NCBI RefSeq assembly: GCF_020164455.1
Contig: NZ_JAIQWW010000001.1
Coordinates: 1 to 64,000, forward strand
DNA length: 64,000 bases
Direction: 5' to 3'
Source of the DNA: Phyllobacterium chamaecytisi
Lineage (GTDB): Bacteria > Pseudomonadota > Alphaproteobacteria > Rhizobiales > Rhizobiaceae
Part shown: in pieces, positions 32,450-42,905 of the stretch
Layout of the letters: each line of letters opens with the position of its first letter
Position numbering within the stretch: the first letter of the stretch is position 1
Made by a program: the position numbers and the translations under genes
Notes under the pieces: generated by a model
Told to the model about the DNA's origin: nothing
The model's database searches: none
What the model saw: only the letters and a program-made list of their open reading frames with translations

Positions 32450-33031
32450 CTAGCGCCGTACATCGCCTTCAATCATCGAGAAGAGCAGATGATCTTGCCA
32501 CATACCATTTATCTTTAAGTATGAGCGTAGCAGTCCTTCCCTCTGAAATCCGGCTTTTTCGAGAAGGCGGATCGATCTTTCATTGCTTGGAATACAGGCC
32601 GCTTCCAGCCGGTGCAACCTCACCTTGGTAAAAGCATAGGGAATAAGCAGGCCCAGTGCTTCATGCATGAAACCCTGTCCGGCAAACGGCTCGCCGATCC
32701 AGTAACCGATCATACCATTCTGCCCAACACCGCGGCGGATATTGCCGAGCGTAATGCCTCCAAGCAGGCGCGAATCCTTGTTCCGGAAAAGAAAGAAAGG
32801 ATGCGCTGTTCCAGCTGCCGCCTCTTCGTCATAGTGTCGAATTCTGTGGCGAAAGGCTCCCCGCTCCAGATCGTCGACCGCCCACAGAGGTTCCCACGGC
32901 GAGAGGAACTCGCGACTCTGCGCGCGAAGCGTGGACCACGCGCGGTAATCGGAAAGTTGCGGCGGACGCAAATAGAGCCGCTCGCCCTGCAGGGGCGGCG
33001 CGGCGCTTTTCAGGAAGGGCAGGGCGATCAT
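32450..33031 (-). CDS. GNAT acetyltransferase (RimJ/RimL type)
   Basis: This 193-residue N-acetyltransferase resembles RimJ/RimL ribosomal-protein and related amine acetylases. The N-terminal motif is GERLYLRPPQLSDY. The CoA-binding loop is IGEPFAGQGFMHEALG and the C-terminal LEAACIPSNERSIRLLEKAGF is the standard GNAT end. The target cannot be told from sequence. The ATG at 33031 lies 23 bases after the stop of the M16 peptidase gene; upstream in-frame starts would lie inside that gene. Confidence 0.88.
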   Translation of the reverse strand: MIALPFLKSAAPPLQGERLYLRPPQLSDYRAWSTLRAQSREFLSPWEPLWAVDDLERGAFRHRIRHYDEEAAAGTAHPFFLFRNKDSRLLGGITLGNIRRGVGQNGMIGYWIGEPFAGQGFMHEALGLLIPYAFTKVRLHRLEAACIPSNERSIRLLEKAGFQREGLLRSYLKINGMWQDHLLFSMIEGDVRR

Positions 33032-33053
33032 GGCCTTCGAGGCTCTCTGGCCG

Positions 33054-34349
33054 TCAGACTGCGATTTTTCGGGGACTTGCTGTTGCAGAAGTAAGCTCCT
33101 GACGGACATCGGCGAATTTCATCAGCGAACCAACCGGACCGACAGCGGCAATCGTCGGCGTCGTATCGAGGAAGAGGCGGCCCGCGAGATCCGTCAGCCG
33201 CTCTGTAGTGATCTTCGATAAACGCTCGACCAGTTCTTCGGTCGAGACTGCGTGCCCGTAGAGCAGCATCTGTCGTGCAATCTGTCCGGCTCTGCTCGCG
33301 GCACTTTCGTGTGACATCAGCAGACTGGCACGATATTGCGCACGTGCACGGTTCAACTCTTCCTGACTGATGTTCCGAGCAGCTTCATGCAGCTCATTGA
33401 TGATGACTGGAACAAGCTTCTTAAGATGGTTGCGCCCGGTTGCGGCGTGAATTCCAAAAATGCCGGTATCGGAAAAACCCCAGTGGAACGCATAAACGGA
33501 ATAACACAGTCCGCGTTTCTCACGCACTTCCTGGAAAAGACGGGAGGACATTCCGCCGCCAAGGATCATGGCCAGCAATTGCGAAGCATAGAAATCGCGA
33601 ACGTGATAGGCACGTCCCTCGAAGCCGATGACGACCTGTGCGTCCATCAAATCGCGTTGCTCGCGGAAGTCGCCGCCAACATAATGCGACAGATCCGGTT
33701 CCGGTGCTGTTGATTTGGCACGGAAGGAACCGAGACGCTTCTCGACTTCGCGTACGAATTCATCGTGCTTCACACCGCCAGCGGCGACGACAACCATGCG
33801 CTCGGCGCTGTATTGTTCATCCATGTAGCGGCGAAGATCGGCGGAAGAAAAGGATTGCACGGTTTCCGGCGTTCCAAGAATTGTCCGGCCGATCGTCTGG
33901 TTTTGAAACGCTGCTTCCGTGAAGCGGTCAAAGACAACGTCGTCAGGTGTGTCGTGAGCCGCGCCGATTTCCTGCATCACAACATTTTTTTCGCGCTCGA
34001 GCTCGTCAGCATCGAACTTCGAACCAGTCATGATATCGCTGAGGATGTCGATTGCCAGAGGCATGTCGTCTCGCAAGACGCGCGCATAATACGATGTTGT
34101 TTCGACACTGGTGGCCGCGTTGATCTCGCCGCCTACGTCTTCAATGTCGGCTGCAATTTTCCAGGCGGAACGATTTTCAGTTCCCTTGAAAGCCATGTGT
34201 TCAAGAAGATGAGCAATACCGTGCTGATGGTTGCCCTCATTCCTCGACCCTGCCTTGACCCAGATGCCAAGCGCTACACTCTCCACATGCGGCATTGTCT
34301 CTGTCGCAATCGTCAAACCGTTGGAGAGGCGACTGATTTCAACGCCCAT
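33054..34349 (-). CDS. M16 family zinc peptidase
   Basis: This 431-residue inverzincin-type protease has the motif His-X2-Glu-His at 47-51 (HLLEHMAFKGTENR), so it is the catalytic type of the family; the usual distal Glu region follows in about 75 residues. A C-terminal M16 domain contains the R/Y segment EKRGLCYSVYAF. Homologues in alphaproteobacteria are processing peptidases related to the mitochondrial beta subunit. No signal peptide is visible, so a cytoplasmic role is likely. Its ATG directly abuts the thrC stop, and the GNAT gene follows, giving a thrC-M16-GNAT operon. Confidence 0.94.
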   Translation of the reverse strand: MGVEISRLSNGLTIATETMPHVESVALGIWVKAGSRNEGNHQHGIAHLLEHMAFKGTENRSAWKIAADIEDVGGEINAATSVETTSYYARVLRDDMPLAIDILSDIMTGSKFDADELEREKNVVMQEIGAAHDTPDDVVFDRFTEAAFQNQTIGRTILGTPETVQSFSSADLRRYMDEQYSAERMVVVAAGGVKHDEFVREVEKRLGSFRAKSTAPEPDLSHYVGGDFREQRDLMDAQVVIGFEGRAYHVRDFYASQLLAMILGGGMSSRLFQEVREKRGLCYSVYAFHWGFSDTGIFGIHAATGRNHLKKLVPVIINELHEAARNISQEELNRARAQYRASLLMSHESAASRAGQIARQMLLYGHAVSTEELVERLSKITTERLTDLAGRLFLDTTPTIAAVGPVGSLMKFADVRQELTSATASPRKIAV

Positions 34350-35756
34350 TCAATGCTCCTTACCCGCCGCTCTTGAATGTCGGCTCACATACTCTTCCAC
34401 ACTTTTAACGTCGTTGGGAAGTACCGTGTACTGTTCTTTTCGTTGCATGAGGTCGCCCAGCCAGAGCGGAAGGTCAGGATGAATGCCGCTTGCCGCCTCG
34501 ACGGCATCGGGAAATTTCGCCGGATGAGCAGTGGCAAGTACAACGCTTGGCGTTTCCCTCCCGGCCTTCTCACGCGCAACTTTCAGTCCGATGGCCGAGT
34601 GCGGATCAAGAAGATAGCCAGACTGCTTCAGGACATTTGCAATTGCCTCGGCCGTTTCCGCCCGGCTAGAGCGCCCCGCCGCGAATTCAGCGCGGATTGC
34701 GGCAAGCACAGTGTCGGAAATCGTGAAGCTGCCTGATTGTTTCAACCCGCCCATCAATCGGCGCACTGCGCCGGCGTCCCTGCCGTGTGCTTCAAAAAGC
34801 AGGCGTTCGAAATTGGAAGAAACCTGTATGTCCATGGAAGGCGATGTCGTGTGGAGTACGCCCCGGGTTTCATAGATTCCCGTTTCGATCGTGCGGGTCA
34901 AAATATCGTTATCGTTGGTCGCAATGATGAGCTGGTCAATCGGAAGGCCCATGCGCTTTGCAACGTAACCAGCAAAGATATCGCCGAAATTGCCGGTCGG
35001 AACGGTGAAGGACACCGGGCGCTCCGGGCTTCCGAGCGAAACGGCAGCCGTGAAATAATAGACGATTTGCGGCATGATCCGCGCCCAGTTGATCGAATTG
35101 ACCCCCGATAGAGAAAGGGAATCGCGGAAGGCCAAATCGTTGAACATCCCTTTGACCAGGGACTGGCAATCATCGAAATTCCCTTCGACGGCCAGCGCGT
35201 GGACATTCGCTGCCGCCGATGTCGTCATCTGCCGCTGCTGCACTGGCGAAACGCGGTTGTGCGGAAACAGGATGAAGATATCCGTGCGATCCCGGTTGGC
35301 AAATGCCTCGATGGCTGCACCGCCCGTATCGCCGGAAGTTGCACCGACGATGGTGGCGCGCTCGTTACGCTTGGTCAGGATATAATCCATCAGTCGTGCC
35401 AACAACTGCATCGCCACATCCTTGAAGGCGAGGGTTGGTCCATGGAAAAGCTCGAGAACAAACTCGTTGTGCCGGGTCTGCACCAATGGGCAGACCGCTT
35501 CGTGCCGAAACGTACCATAGGCTTCATGCACCATTTTCTCGAAATCAGCCTGGTCTATGTCGCCGGCGATAAAAGGCGTCAGAACCTGAATGGCAACTTC
35601 GGCATAGGTTTTGCCGCGCAGCGAGCGGATCTCGCTTGCGGAAAACTGTGGAAATTGCTCCGGAAGATAGAGCCCGCCGTCGCGGGCAAGACCGGACAAA
35701 AGCGCATCGGAAAAGCCCAAAACCGGCGCTTCTCCCCGGGTACTCACATATTTCAT
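34350..35756 (-). CDS. thrC: Threonine synthase
   Basis: ThrC converts O-phosphohomoserine to threonine with PLP, completing the pathway that uses the thrB product. The 468-residue protein is the long type II form with the N-terminal MKYVSTRGEAPVLGF. PLP Lys112 is in HGPTLAFKD, and GATSGDTGGAAIEAF is the phosphate-binding loop. An in-frame codon at 35807 adds 17 residues not seen in the family, so I use 35756. The gene is divergent from a lipoprotein gene and the first of a three-gene unit. Confidence 0.96.
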   Translation of the reverse strand: MKYVSTRGEAPVLGFSDALLSGLARDGGLYLPEQFPQFSASEIRSLRGKTYAEVAIQVLTPFIAGDIDQADFEKMVHEAYGTFRHEAVCPLVQTRHNEFVLELFHGPTLAFKDVAMQLLARLMDYILTKRNERATIVGATSGDTGGAAIEAFANRDRTDIFILFPHNRVSPVQQRQMTTSAAANVHALAVEGNFDDCQSLVKGMFNDLAFRDSLSLSGVNSINWARIMPQIVYYFTAAVSLGSPERPVSFTVPTGNFGDIFAGYVAKRMGLPIDQLIIATNDNDILTRTIETGIYETRGVLHTTSPSMDIQVSSNFERLLFEAHGRDAGAVRRLMGGLKQSGSFTISDTVLAAIRAEFAAGRSSRAETAEAIANVLKQSGYLLDPHSAIGLKVAREKAGRETPSVVLATAHPAKFPDAVEAASGIHPDLPLWLGDLMQRKEQYTVLPNDVKSVEEYVSRHSRAAGKEH

Positions 35757-35901
35757 CTCGGTCGCCTCATGTGTTTTGCCCAATAGTGCTGTCGCTGCCC
35801 TTGTCAAAAAAAGGCTGCAATGCCCCGTCGCATTATTTCCTTACCGTTGGTATAGAACACGCTCGTTCGTCAAGGTTCGTTCTTCAAGGAAAGTTCTGTT
35901 C

Positions 35902-36519
35902 ATGAAGTCAGAAGCACAAAAATCTCTGCCCTTCTATCAACTTTGCGCCCCGGTTTGTGCAATGATCTTTGCTATCGGTCTTGCAGGATGCTCTACCAGC
36001 GGCAGCAACAAAGACGACCCGAATAGTGAGAAAGCGCTGGCCACTGCGGAAGCGCAAAAACGCATAACAGCTTCCGAATTAACAGCCTTCTGCCCCACGG
36101 TGACGATCCGCGAAGGGACCTCGGTCCTGACGAATTATGGAAAATCAGCCGACAAGACGCCTGAAAACCTGATCTATCAAGCTTCGATCTCGAACGAAAC
36201 GCGATCGTGCCAGTCAAGTGATGGTACCATGACCATGAAGGTGGCCGTTGCCGGCAAGGTCGTACCCGGTCCTAAATTCACGCCCGGGACAATTACAGTG
36301 CCTATCCGCGTCGCCGTCATTCAGGGAACAAATGTACTTTACTCGACACTGCACAAGCAGGCGATATCGGCTTCGGATGGCAATGCAGCCACACAGTTCG
36401 TTTTCAACGATCCTAATGTGAGTTTCCCAAAGCCAACGGCGCAGAACATTCAGGTGTTCATAGGTTTCGACGAAGGGCCCGCAAGCGCGGCTTCAAAATC
36501 AAAGCCGAAAACACAGTAA
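35902..36519 (+). CDS. Putative lipoprotein
   Basis: This 205-residue exported protein has a signal peptide ending in the lipobox G-L-A-G-C (near residue 30), then a Ser/Asn/Asp-rich linker and a globular domain of beta-type sequence. The domain contains CPTVTIREGTSVLTNYG and a second Cys in TRSCQSSDG, a likely disulfide. The C-terminus is Ala/Ser/Lys-rich. Similar small lipoproteins occur widely in Hyphomicrobiales without a known role. AAGGAA lies about 10 bases before the ATG. Confidence 0.82.
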   Translation: MKSEAQKSLPFYQLCAPVCAMIFAIGLAGCSTSGSNKDDPNSEKALATAEAQKRITASELTAFCPTVTIREGTSVLTNYGKSADKTPENLIYQASISNETRSCQSSDGTMTMKVAVAGKVVPGPKFTPGTITVPIRVAVIQGTNVLYSTLHKQAISASDGNAATQFVFNDPNVSFPKPTAQNIQVFIGFDEGPASAASKSKPKTQ

Positions 36520-36522
36520 GAA

Positions 36523-36541
36523 GGCTGGCGCCATGCCAGCC
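36523..36541. terminator. Stem-loop between convergent genes
   Basis: A perfect 7-base-pair GC-rich stem (36523-36529 with 36535-36541) closes a 5-base loop, 4 bases after the lipoprotein stop and before the convergent HAD gene end. No T-tract follows; it is a candidate terminator. Confidence 0.4.
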
Positions 36542-36562
36542 CCCTCTAGATCCTGACCCCAG

Positions 36563-37249
36563 TCAGACTGCTTCGGACCATACCGTCATTGCTTCGATAA
36601 CTGCCGGCAGATCGCGATGACGGCTGATAACCGTTTCCGCGCCCGCATCGGTCAGCTTGTCGGCATGTCCCGGATACGTATGGGCGCCGCCCGTAAAACC
36701 AATTACCCGCATGCCCGCAGTCCGTGCAGCGTGAACGCCATGGCTCGAATCTTCGATAACGATACAGCGCGCCGGATCGACGTTGAATTGCTTTGCTGCG
36801 AACAAAAACACGTTTGGATCCGGCTTTGCCTTCTGTGTACCGACTTCGCGCGCCGAGAAGATATGTGGCGCGAAAAGATCATAGAGCGTGCTTTGTTCGA
36901 GCATCATCTTCAGTGAAGAGCTGATCGAATTGGAGGCGACGCATTTCGGATACTTCAAAGCTGCGATGACCTGTTCGGCACCCTCGATGACGTTGAGTTC
37001 GTTGCGCAATTTGTGATCCATCTGCCGCGACGATTCTTCGATCAGCGAGGCTGAAATCGGAATGCCGGATTCCTTTTCCACCTGAAGCAGAATATCCGTC
37101 CAGGTCAGCCCGGCAAAACGTTCGGCGATGTCTTCCGGTCCAATGGGGTAGCCGGATTGTGTCAGCAGCTGGGATTCGACTTCGGCGGCAAGAATTTCTG
37201 AATCGACAAGCACACCATCGCAGTCGAAAATAATAAGCTGAGGTTCCAT
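36563..37249 (-). CDS. HAD family hydrolase (subfamily IA)
   Basis: This 228-residue phosphatase or phosphomutase of the haloacid dehalogenase superfamily has motif I FDCDGVLVDSE (8-18), a helical cap, motif II SNS, motif III Lys in KAKPDPNVF and motif IV IEDSSHGVHAA. The DGVLVDSE form is shared by beta-phosphoglucomutase-like and sugar-phosphate phosphatases, so the substrate is open. It is cytoplasmic and is divergent from ccrM. Confidence 0.9.
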   Translation of the reverse strand: MEPQLIIFDCDGVLVDSEILAAEVESQLLTQSGYPIGPEDIAERFAGLTWTDILLQVEKESGIPISASLIEESSRQMDHKLRNELNVIEGAEQVIAALKYPKCVASNSISSSLKMMLEQSTLYDLFAPHIFSAREVGTQKAKPDPNVFLFAAKQFNVDPARCIVIEDSSHGVHAARTAGMRVIGFTGGAHTYPGHADKLTDAGAETVISRHRDLPAVIEAMTVWSEAV

Positions 37250-37273
37250 TAGTCATACCTGTTCGTAAAATAG

Positions 37274-38590
<1,317 letters not shown>

Positions 38591-38596
38591 AGATTC

Positions 38597-38706
38597 ATGC
38601 TATGACGGCCTGCAAATGGCGTTTTTCTCGGCTCCGGTGCTCACGTACCAGTATGTACGCTGCGCTCCGGTGCTCGAAAATCACCATTTTCGCTGCGTCA
38701 TAGCAT
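38597..38706. repeat. 110-base imperfect palindromic intergenic element
   Basis: The two ends are exact complements: ATGCTATGACG at 38597-38607 and its reverse complement at 38696-38706. The halves remain similar as inverted copies inward, with CTCCGGTGCTC at 38631-38641 and again at 38665-38675 and GTAC on both sides of the centre near 38651. The size and form are those of dispersed intergenic palindromes of the Brucella group, such as the Bru-RS elements, but I cannot confirm the family from sequence memory. Confidence 0.75.
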
Positions 38707-38730
38707 AAATCCCAACATGCTTGCGGCGCC

Positions 38731-38760
38731 CCCGAGGCATGCCTCGGGCGTTTCGCTTTT
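38731..38760 (+). terminator. Terminator after ccrM (perfect 18-base palindrome)
   Basis: CCCGAGGCATGCCTCGGG at 38731-38748 is a perfect palindrome, followed by GTTTCGCTTTT. It lies between ccrM and the convergent HAD gene, so it probably ends transcription of ccrM. Confidence 0.65.
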
Positions 38761-38768
38761 AGGTGGGA

Positions 38769-39380
38769 TCAGATGCGGATTCCAAGGTTGTTGAGATCGG
38801 CCTTGAGTGTTTCAGGATCGATGAATTGCACCGACTGCCAACCTACGGCCTTGGCACCGGCAACATTCTTGGCGCTGTCATCGATGAAAAGCGTTGCCGA
38901 AGGCTCAAGGTCAAAGGTAGCGACATGGTGATCGTAGATTGCCTTGTCGGGCTTGATCAGGCCGATGTCGCCAGAAATCGTAACGCCGCGGCTTTCTGTC
39001 AGGAACGGGTATCGCTCCCACGCCTCGCGCAAAGTGTCCGAGGCGAAATTGGTAAGCATCGTCACATCGTGACCATCGGCGATCAGCTTGCGCATGATCG
39101 CGACGCTGCCATCGATCGAATACGGAACCATCATGTGCCAGTTCTGCCGAAACGCGCGGATATGGTGCTCGCGGTCGGGAAAATCGGCGATCAATAGAGC
39201 CTCAGCCTCCGGCCATTTCCGCCCCCGATCCTGCTCTATATTCCACTCGTGCGTGCAGACGTTGTCAAAGAACCATTTGCGCTCATTGGCATCAGGAATG
39301 ACATCCAGGAAGGCGGCATCCGGGTCATAGTGAATAAGAACCATGCCAATGTCGAAAACGATATGCTTGACCTGAGTCAT
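38769..39380 (-). CDS. HAD family hydrolase (YihX-like)
   Basis: This 203-residue HAD-IA protein has motif I in FDIGMVLIHYD: the second Asp of the usual DxD is replaced by Gly-Met, as in several YihX-like and dehalogenase-like members. Motif II Thr is in MLTNFASD, the Lys in GLIKPDKAIYD and motif IV in FIDDSAKNV. YihX acts as a glucose-1-phosphatase; substrate here is unassigned. The ATG is 1 base after the mutY stop, so the two are one operon. Confidence 0.88.
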   Translation of the reverse strand: MTQVKHIVFDIGMVLIHYDPDAAFLDVIPDANERKWFFDNVCTHEWNIEQDRGRKWPEAEALLIADFPDREHHIRAFRQNWHMMVPYSIDGSVAIMRKLIADGHDVTMLTNFASDTLREAWERYPFLTESRGVTISGDIGLIKPDKAIYDHHVATFDLEPSATLFIDDSAKNVAGAKAVGWQSVQFIDPETLKADLNNLGIRI

Positions 39381-39381
39381 T

Positions 39382-40461
39382 CTAATTTCTGCTCCTTGCG
39401 AACGCGTCTGGAATGGCGGCAGCAATGGCCTTTTTCATGACCGTGGGCAAGGCTTCGCCTCCCAATTTATCAACCTTGACCCACCACCCGCCAGCCGCAA
39501 TGTCTTTCTCTACGTCATGGGCTTTGTAGATCTTAAGACGCAATTCGAAATGCGTAAAAACATGGGTGATGTTGCCGGTGGCGACCCAGTTTGCGGGAAA
39601 GGGGGCTGCATCCAATTCGGTTCCCCCATCCAGACGTGCCGTCCATGAAGTCGTCGGAACTTCCGCCATTCCACCAAGCAATCCCGTCTCTGCACGGCCA
39701 CGCAAAAACACCTCATTATTCGAAATAGCCACGTAGGCAGCCCCAACTCGAACGGGCTTCTCTTTCTTGGGCGCTTTGACGGGAAAGAATTCCGGATCGG
39801 CGGTTTTCAACGCCTGGCAATCGTCGTTAAGCGGGCAAATGACGCATGCAGGTCGCCTCGGCGTACAGATCGTCGCTCCGAGATCCATCATTGCCTGCGC
39901 AAAATCCCCCGGTCTTTCATCAGGTGTAAGCGCCTGCATGCGCGCGCGGATCTCCGGCTTGGCGAACGGCAGGGGGGTAGCGAGGGCATAGAGCCGGGTG
40001 ATGACACGCTCCACATTGCCGTCGACAACGGCCATGGGCAGATCGAATGCAATCGAGGCGATCGCGGCCGCCGTATAATCGCCGATACCGGGCAGCGATT
40101 TCAAGCTGGCGAGATCGGGCGGGAAACGCCCGCCATATTCTGCACAGATGATATCGGCACATTTCTTCAGGTTTCGCGCGCGCGAATAATAACCAAGGCC
40201 AGCCCAGGCGCGCAAAACGTCATCCTGGCTCGCAGCGGCCAAATCCACAACCGTCGGCCATTTTTCGATGAAAAAGCTAAAATAGGATTTGACGGCTTCA
40301 ACCGTCGTTTGTTGCAGCATGATTTCGGAAAGCCAGATCCGATAGGGATCGGCAGTGATGCCTGCGAGACGCTCGCGCGGCGAAATGCGCCATGGTAGAG
40401 TTCGATGATGGGAATCATACCATAGCAGCAGGCGGGTGGTTATTGGTTGCATCAATTCCAA
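39382..40461 (-). CDS. mutY: A/G-specific adenine glycosylase
   Basis: MutY removes adenine opposite 8-oxoguanine. The 359-residue protein has catalytic Glu46 in LSEIMLQQT, the helix-hairpin-helix LKSLPGIGDYTAAA (about 120-133) and Asp147 in VVDGNVERV. The 4Fe-4S cluster is Cys-X6-Cys-X2-Cys-X5-Cys at 199, 206, 209 and 215. A NUDIX-like C-terminal domain (about 235-350) recognises 8-oxoG. The first or the fourth codon (both Met) may be the start. The HAD gene follows directly. Confidence 0.96.
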   Translation of the reverse strand: MELMQPITTRLLLWYDSHHRTLPWRISPRERLAGITADPYRIWLSEIMLQQTTVEAVKSYFSFFIEKWPTVVDLAAASQDDVLRAWAGLGYYSRARNLKKCADIICAEYGGRFPPDLASLKSLPGIGDYTAAAIASIAFDLPMAVVDGNVERVITRLYALATPLPFAKPEIRARMQALTPDERPGDFAQAMMDLGATICTPRRPACVICPLNDDCQALKTADPEFFPVKAPKKEKPVRVGAAYVAISNNEVFLRGRAETGLLGGMAEVPTTSWTARLDGGTELDAAPFPANWVATGNITHVFTHFELRLKIYKAHDVEKDIAAGGWWVKVDKLGGEALPTVMKKAIAAAIPDAFARSRN

Positions 40462-40538
40462 ACTGCGCTACACGAAGCCTTGACGGTTCTTACAAAAACG
40501 GTTGCAAGCATGAATTTCATAGTCATTCGGAACCTTAA

Positions 40539-41882
40539 ATGCTTCCAGATCAATTAGCCAAAGCGGTAATGCTCCCCACAAGGGGCCATTTTATCGGAAT
40601 CGATCGCAACAATCGTCTCTTTACGTTTGTGTTTGCGCTGTTTCCTGGCCTGCTGGCAAGCGGAACTTCCGTGACCTTGGTCTGCGCCTTTTTATGGGCA
40701 ATCGTTTCACTGGCAGCAAAACGCTTCCGGTTCGAGATGAGCAGAACCGACAAGATCGTCGCCTGGTGTCTGACCTTCTACGTTTTCGTGACCATACTTT
40801 CAGTGGTTGTGCATCCAGATGCGTCGAAGGGAGTTACTTTCATCTTCAAGATGATTCCCTTCCTTGCGATCTGGGCTGTTCTGCCGCGACTTCGAGCGAG
40901 CCTTCCCGGTCGTCTTGTCCCCTTTTTGATCACCGGTGCTGGCATCGGCATGATCGGTTCGCTCATATTCAGCATCGTCCAGATCGCCTTTCTGTCGCCT
41001 CGCGCTGAAGGGGGTGCGGGCAACGCCGCCGTGTTCGGACTGTTTACAGTGTTGTTTGGCAGCATTTCACTGCTCAATGCACATTCAGACAGCAAAACCG
41101 AGCGATTTATTGCAATCGCTGGTTTTGCCTGTGGTCTTGTATGTGCATTTCTCTCCGGCACGCGCTCAGCCTGGCTGGTCATGCCGATAAACTTTGCCAT
41201 CTTGTATTGGTACTTGCGAGGACAAACCCTGCCGACGATCACCAACGTCGTGAAGGTCGTTGGAGCTGTCATAATCGTTGGCATCATCGCCATTGCGGCA
41301 ATGAAGGTGACAGAGCGCTATCACGCGCTCGAAAGCGATATCGTGCAGCTAGATCGTCAGCCAGACAGTATCAATTCGCTCAATGCGCGGCTGATGCTGT
41401 GGTCGGCCGCCAAGCGGGCTTTTCTGGCATCGCCATTGATCGGCTATGGTCCGCAAAATCGCATGTCCCGGGTCAACGAGATCCTGAGTTTGCCTCCTGA
41501 CAAGAAAATGTCTTTTACTCACGTTCACAACGGTCTTTTGAATGCCGCTGTCGACAGCGGCATATTGGGTGTGCTGTCGGTGGTCGGGCTTCTTGCTGCT
41601 CCAATAGTCGCCGCACGCAGGAAGGAGCCCGGGCCGGGCCGGGATCTTGCAATCGCTATTTCCCTATTGCTGGTGAGCAGTTATGTGGTTACGGGCATGC
41701 TGGGTATCATGTTCGGTCATGATGCGACGGACGCGGTTTTCATTTATCTGACGCTGATGATCTGTTGGATATCTGGAACCTCGCCCTATCTGTCGATACC
41801 GCAATTGGCCGCCCAGGCCGAAGCCGACAAGCTTGCTTTGAGTGATTTGGACCAGAAACTCGCCATGGCGAAGAGCGCTTAG
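40539..41882 (+). CDS. O-antigen ligase / Wzy-type polymerase family membrane protein
   Basis: This 447-residue polytopic membrane protein has about ten to twelve hydrophobic helices and a Wzy_C/WaaL-type central region. The first conserved Arg motif is LSGTRSAWLV, and a periplasmic loop with YGPQNRM leads to THVHNGLLNAAVDSGILG, the His-containing signature of O-antigen ligases and related polymerases. Such proteins ligate or polymerise surface sugars at the periplasmic face. It precedes a sugar-nucleotide epimerase gene by 18 bases, so the pair probably works in surface polysaccharide synthesis. Confidence 0.85.
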   Translation: MLPDQLAKAVMLPTRGHFIGIDRNNRLFTFVFALFPGLLASGTSVTLVCAFLWAIVSLAAKRFRFEMSRTDKIVAWCLTFYVFVTILSVVVHPDASKGVTFIFKMIPFLAIWAVLPRLRASLPGRLVPFLITGAGIGMIGSLIFSIVQIAFLSPRAEGGAGNAAVFGLFTVLFGSISLLNAHSDSKTERFIAIAGFACGLVCAFLSGTRSAWLVMPINFAILYWYLRGQTLPTITNVVKVVGAVIIVGIIAIAAMKVTERYHALESDIVQLDRQPDSINSLNARLMLWSAAKRAFLASPLIGYGPQNRMSRVNEILSLPPDKKMSFTHVHNGLLNAAVDSGILGVLSVVGLLAAPIVAARRKEPGPGRDLAIAISLLLVSSYVVTGMLGIMFGHDATDAVFIYLTLMICWISGTSPYLSIPQLAAQAEADKLALSDLDQKLAMAKSA

Positions 41883-41900
41883 AATGATGTTGGGTACTTC

Positions 41901-42875
41901 ATGAAGGCTATCGTTACAGGAGCAGCGGGTTTTATTGGATTTCACGTTGCGAGACGGCTCGCCAGCGAAGGCTTTGACGTTATCGCGATCGACAATCTCA
42001 ACGACTATTATCCCGTAGCGCTCAAGGAAGCCCGGCTCTCCGCGCTGGATGGTCTTTCCAGTATCCGTTTTGCTCGTGGCAACATAGCCGATCCCCAAGG
42101 GCTTTCCACAGCGATTGGCGATGATGTGGACGCCGACATCATCGTTCACCTCGCAGCACAGGCGGGCGTACGCTACTCGGTCGAAAACCCCGCAGCCTAT
42201 GTCGACGCCAACGTACATGGTCAGGTGACGATATTCGAGCAGGCGCTGAAAATGCCGAAGCGGCCTCCTGTGGTTTACGCGAGTTCCTCATCGGTCTACG
42301 GCGCCAATACCAAAGTACCGTTCTCCGAAAACGATCCCGTCGATCATCCTGTTTCGGTCTACGCCGCGACCAAGCGCTCGGCAGAGCTTCTTGCTCACTC
42401 TTATCGGCACGTGCACAAGATTGCTTCGACAGGCCTGCGCTTTTTTACAGTCTATGGCCCCTATGGTCGCCCTGACATGGCCCCCTGGCTTTTTACGGAT
42501 GCGATTTTGCAAGGCAAGCCGATCAAGGTTTACAATCACGGCCACATGCAGCGCGATTTCACGTTCATTGATGACATCGTCAGCGGTGTTTATGGAGCCG
42601 TAAATCGCATTCTCGCCCATCCCGAAGGAACGGCACCAGTCTACAATCTCGGCAACAACAAGCCGGTCGCCTTGATGCGTTTTATCGAAATCATCGAAAA
42701 AGCCTGTGGCCGAGAGGCGATAAAACAATTTGAGCCGATGCCCCCCGCTGATGTTAAATGTACATATGCGGACATCGACCTTGCATCACGAGACCTCGGT
42801 TTTTCGCCCGCCACCACCCTGGAACAAGGTATTCCTTTGTTCGTTGAATGGTTCCGCGGCTATAATGGCCGCTGA
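41901..42875 (+). CDS. NAD-dependent sugar-nucleotide epimerase (UDP-glucuronate 4-epimerase-like)
   Basis: This 324-residue extended short-chain dehydrogenase has the NAD motif GAAGFIGFHVARRL (7-20), the catalytic Ser region YASSSSVYGA and Tyr-X3-Lys in YAATK. The segment IDNLNDYYPVALKEARL and the TVYGPYGRPDMAPWLFT block are typical of UDP-glucuronate 4-epimerases, which make UDP-galacturonate for surface polysaccharides. UDP-glucose 4-epimerase or another hexuronate epimerase is possible. It follows the O-antigen ligase gene closely. Confidence 0.9.
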   Translation: MKAIVTGAAGFIGFHVARRLASEGFDVIAIDNLNDYYPVALKEARLSALDGLSSIRFARGNIADPQGLSTAIGDDVDADIIVHLAAQAGVRYSVENPAAYVDANVHGQVTIFEQALKMPKRPPVVYASSSSVYGANTKVPFSENDPVDHPVSVYAATKRSAELLAHSYRHVHKIASTGLRFFTVYGPYGRPDMAPWLFTDAILQGKPIKVYNHGHMQRDFTFIDDIVSGVYGAVNRILAHPEGTAPVYNLGNNKPVALMRFIEIIEKACGREAIKQFEPMPPADVKCTYADIDLASRDLGFSPATTLEQGIPLFVEWFRGYNGR

Positions 42876-42905
42876 AACTCTCTCTGAAACAGGTGCGATA
42901 GGCCA

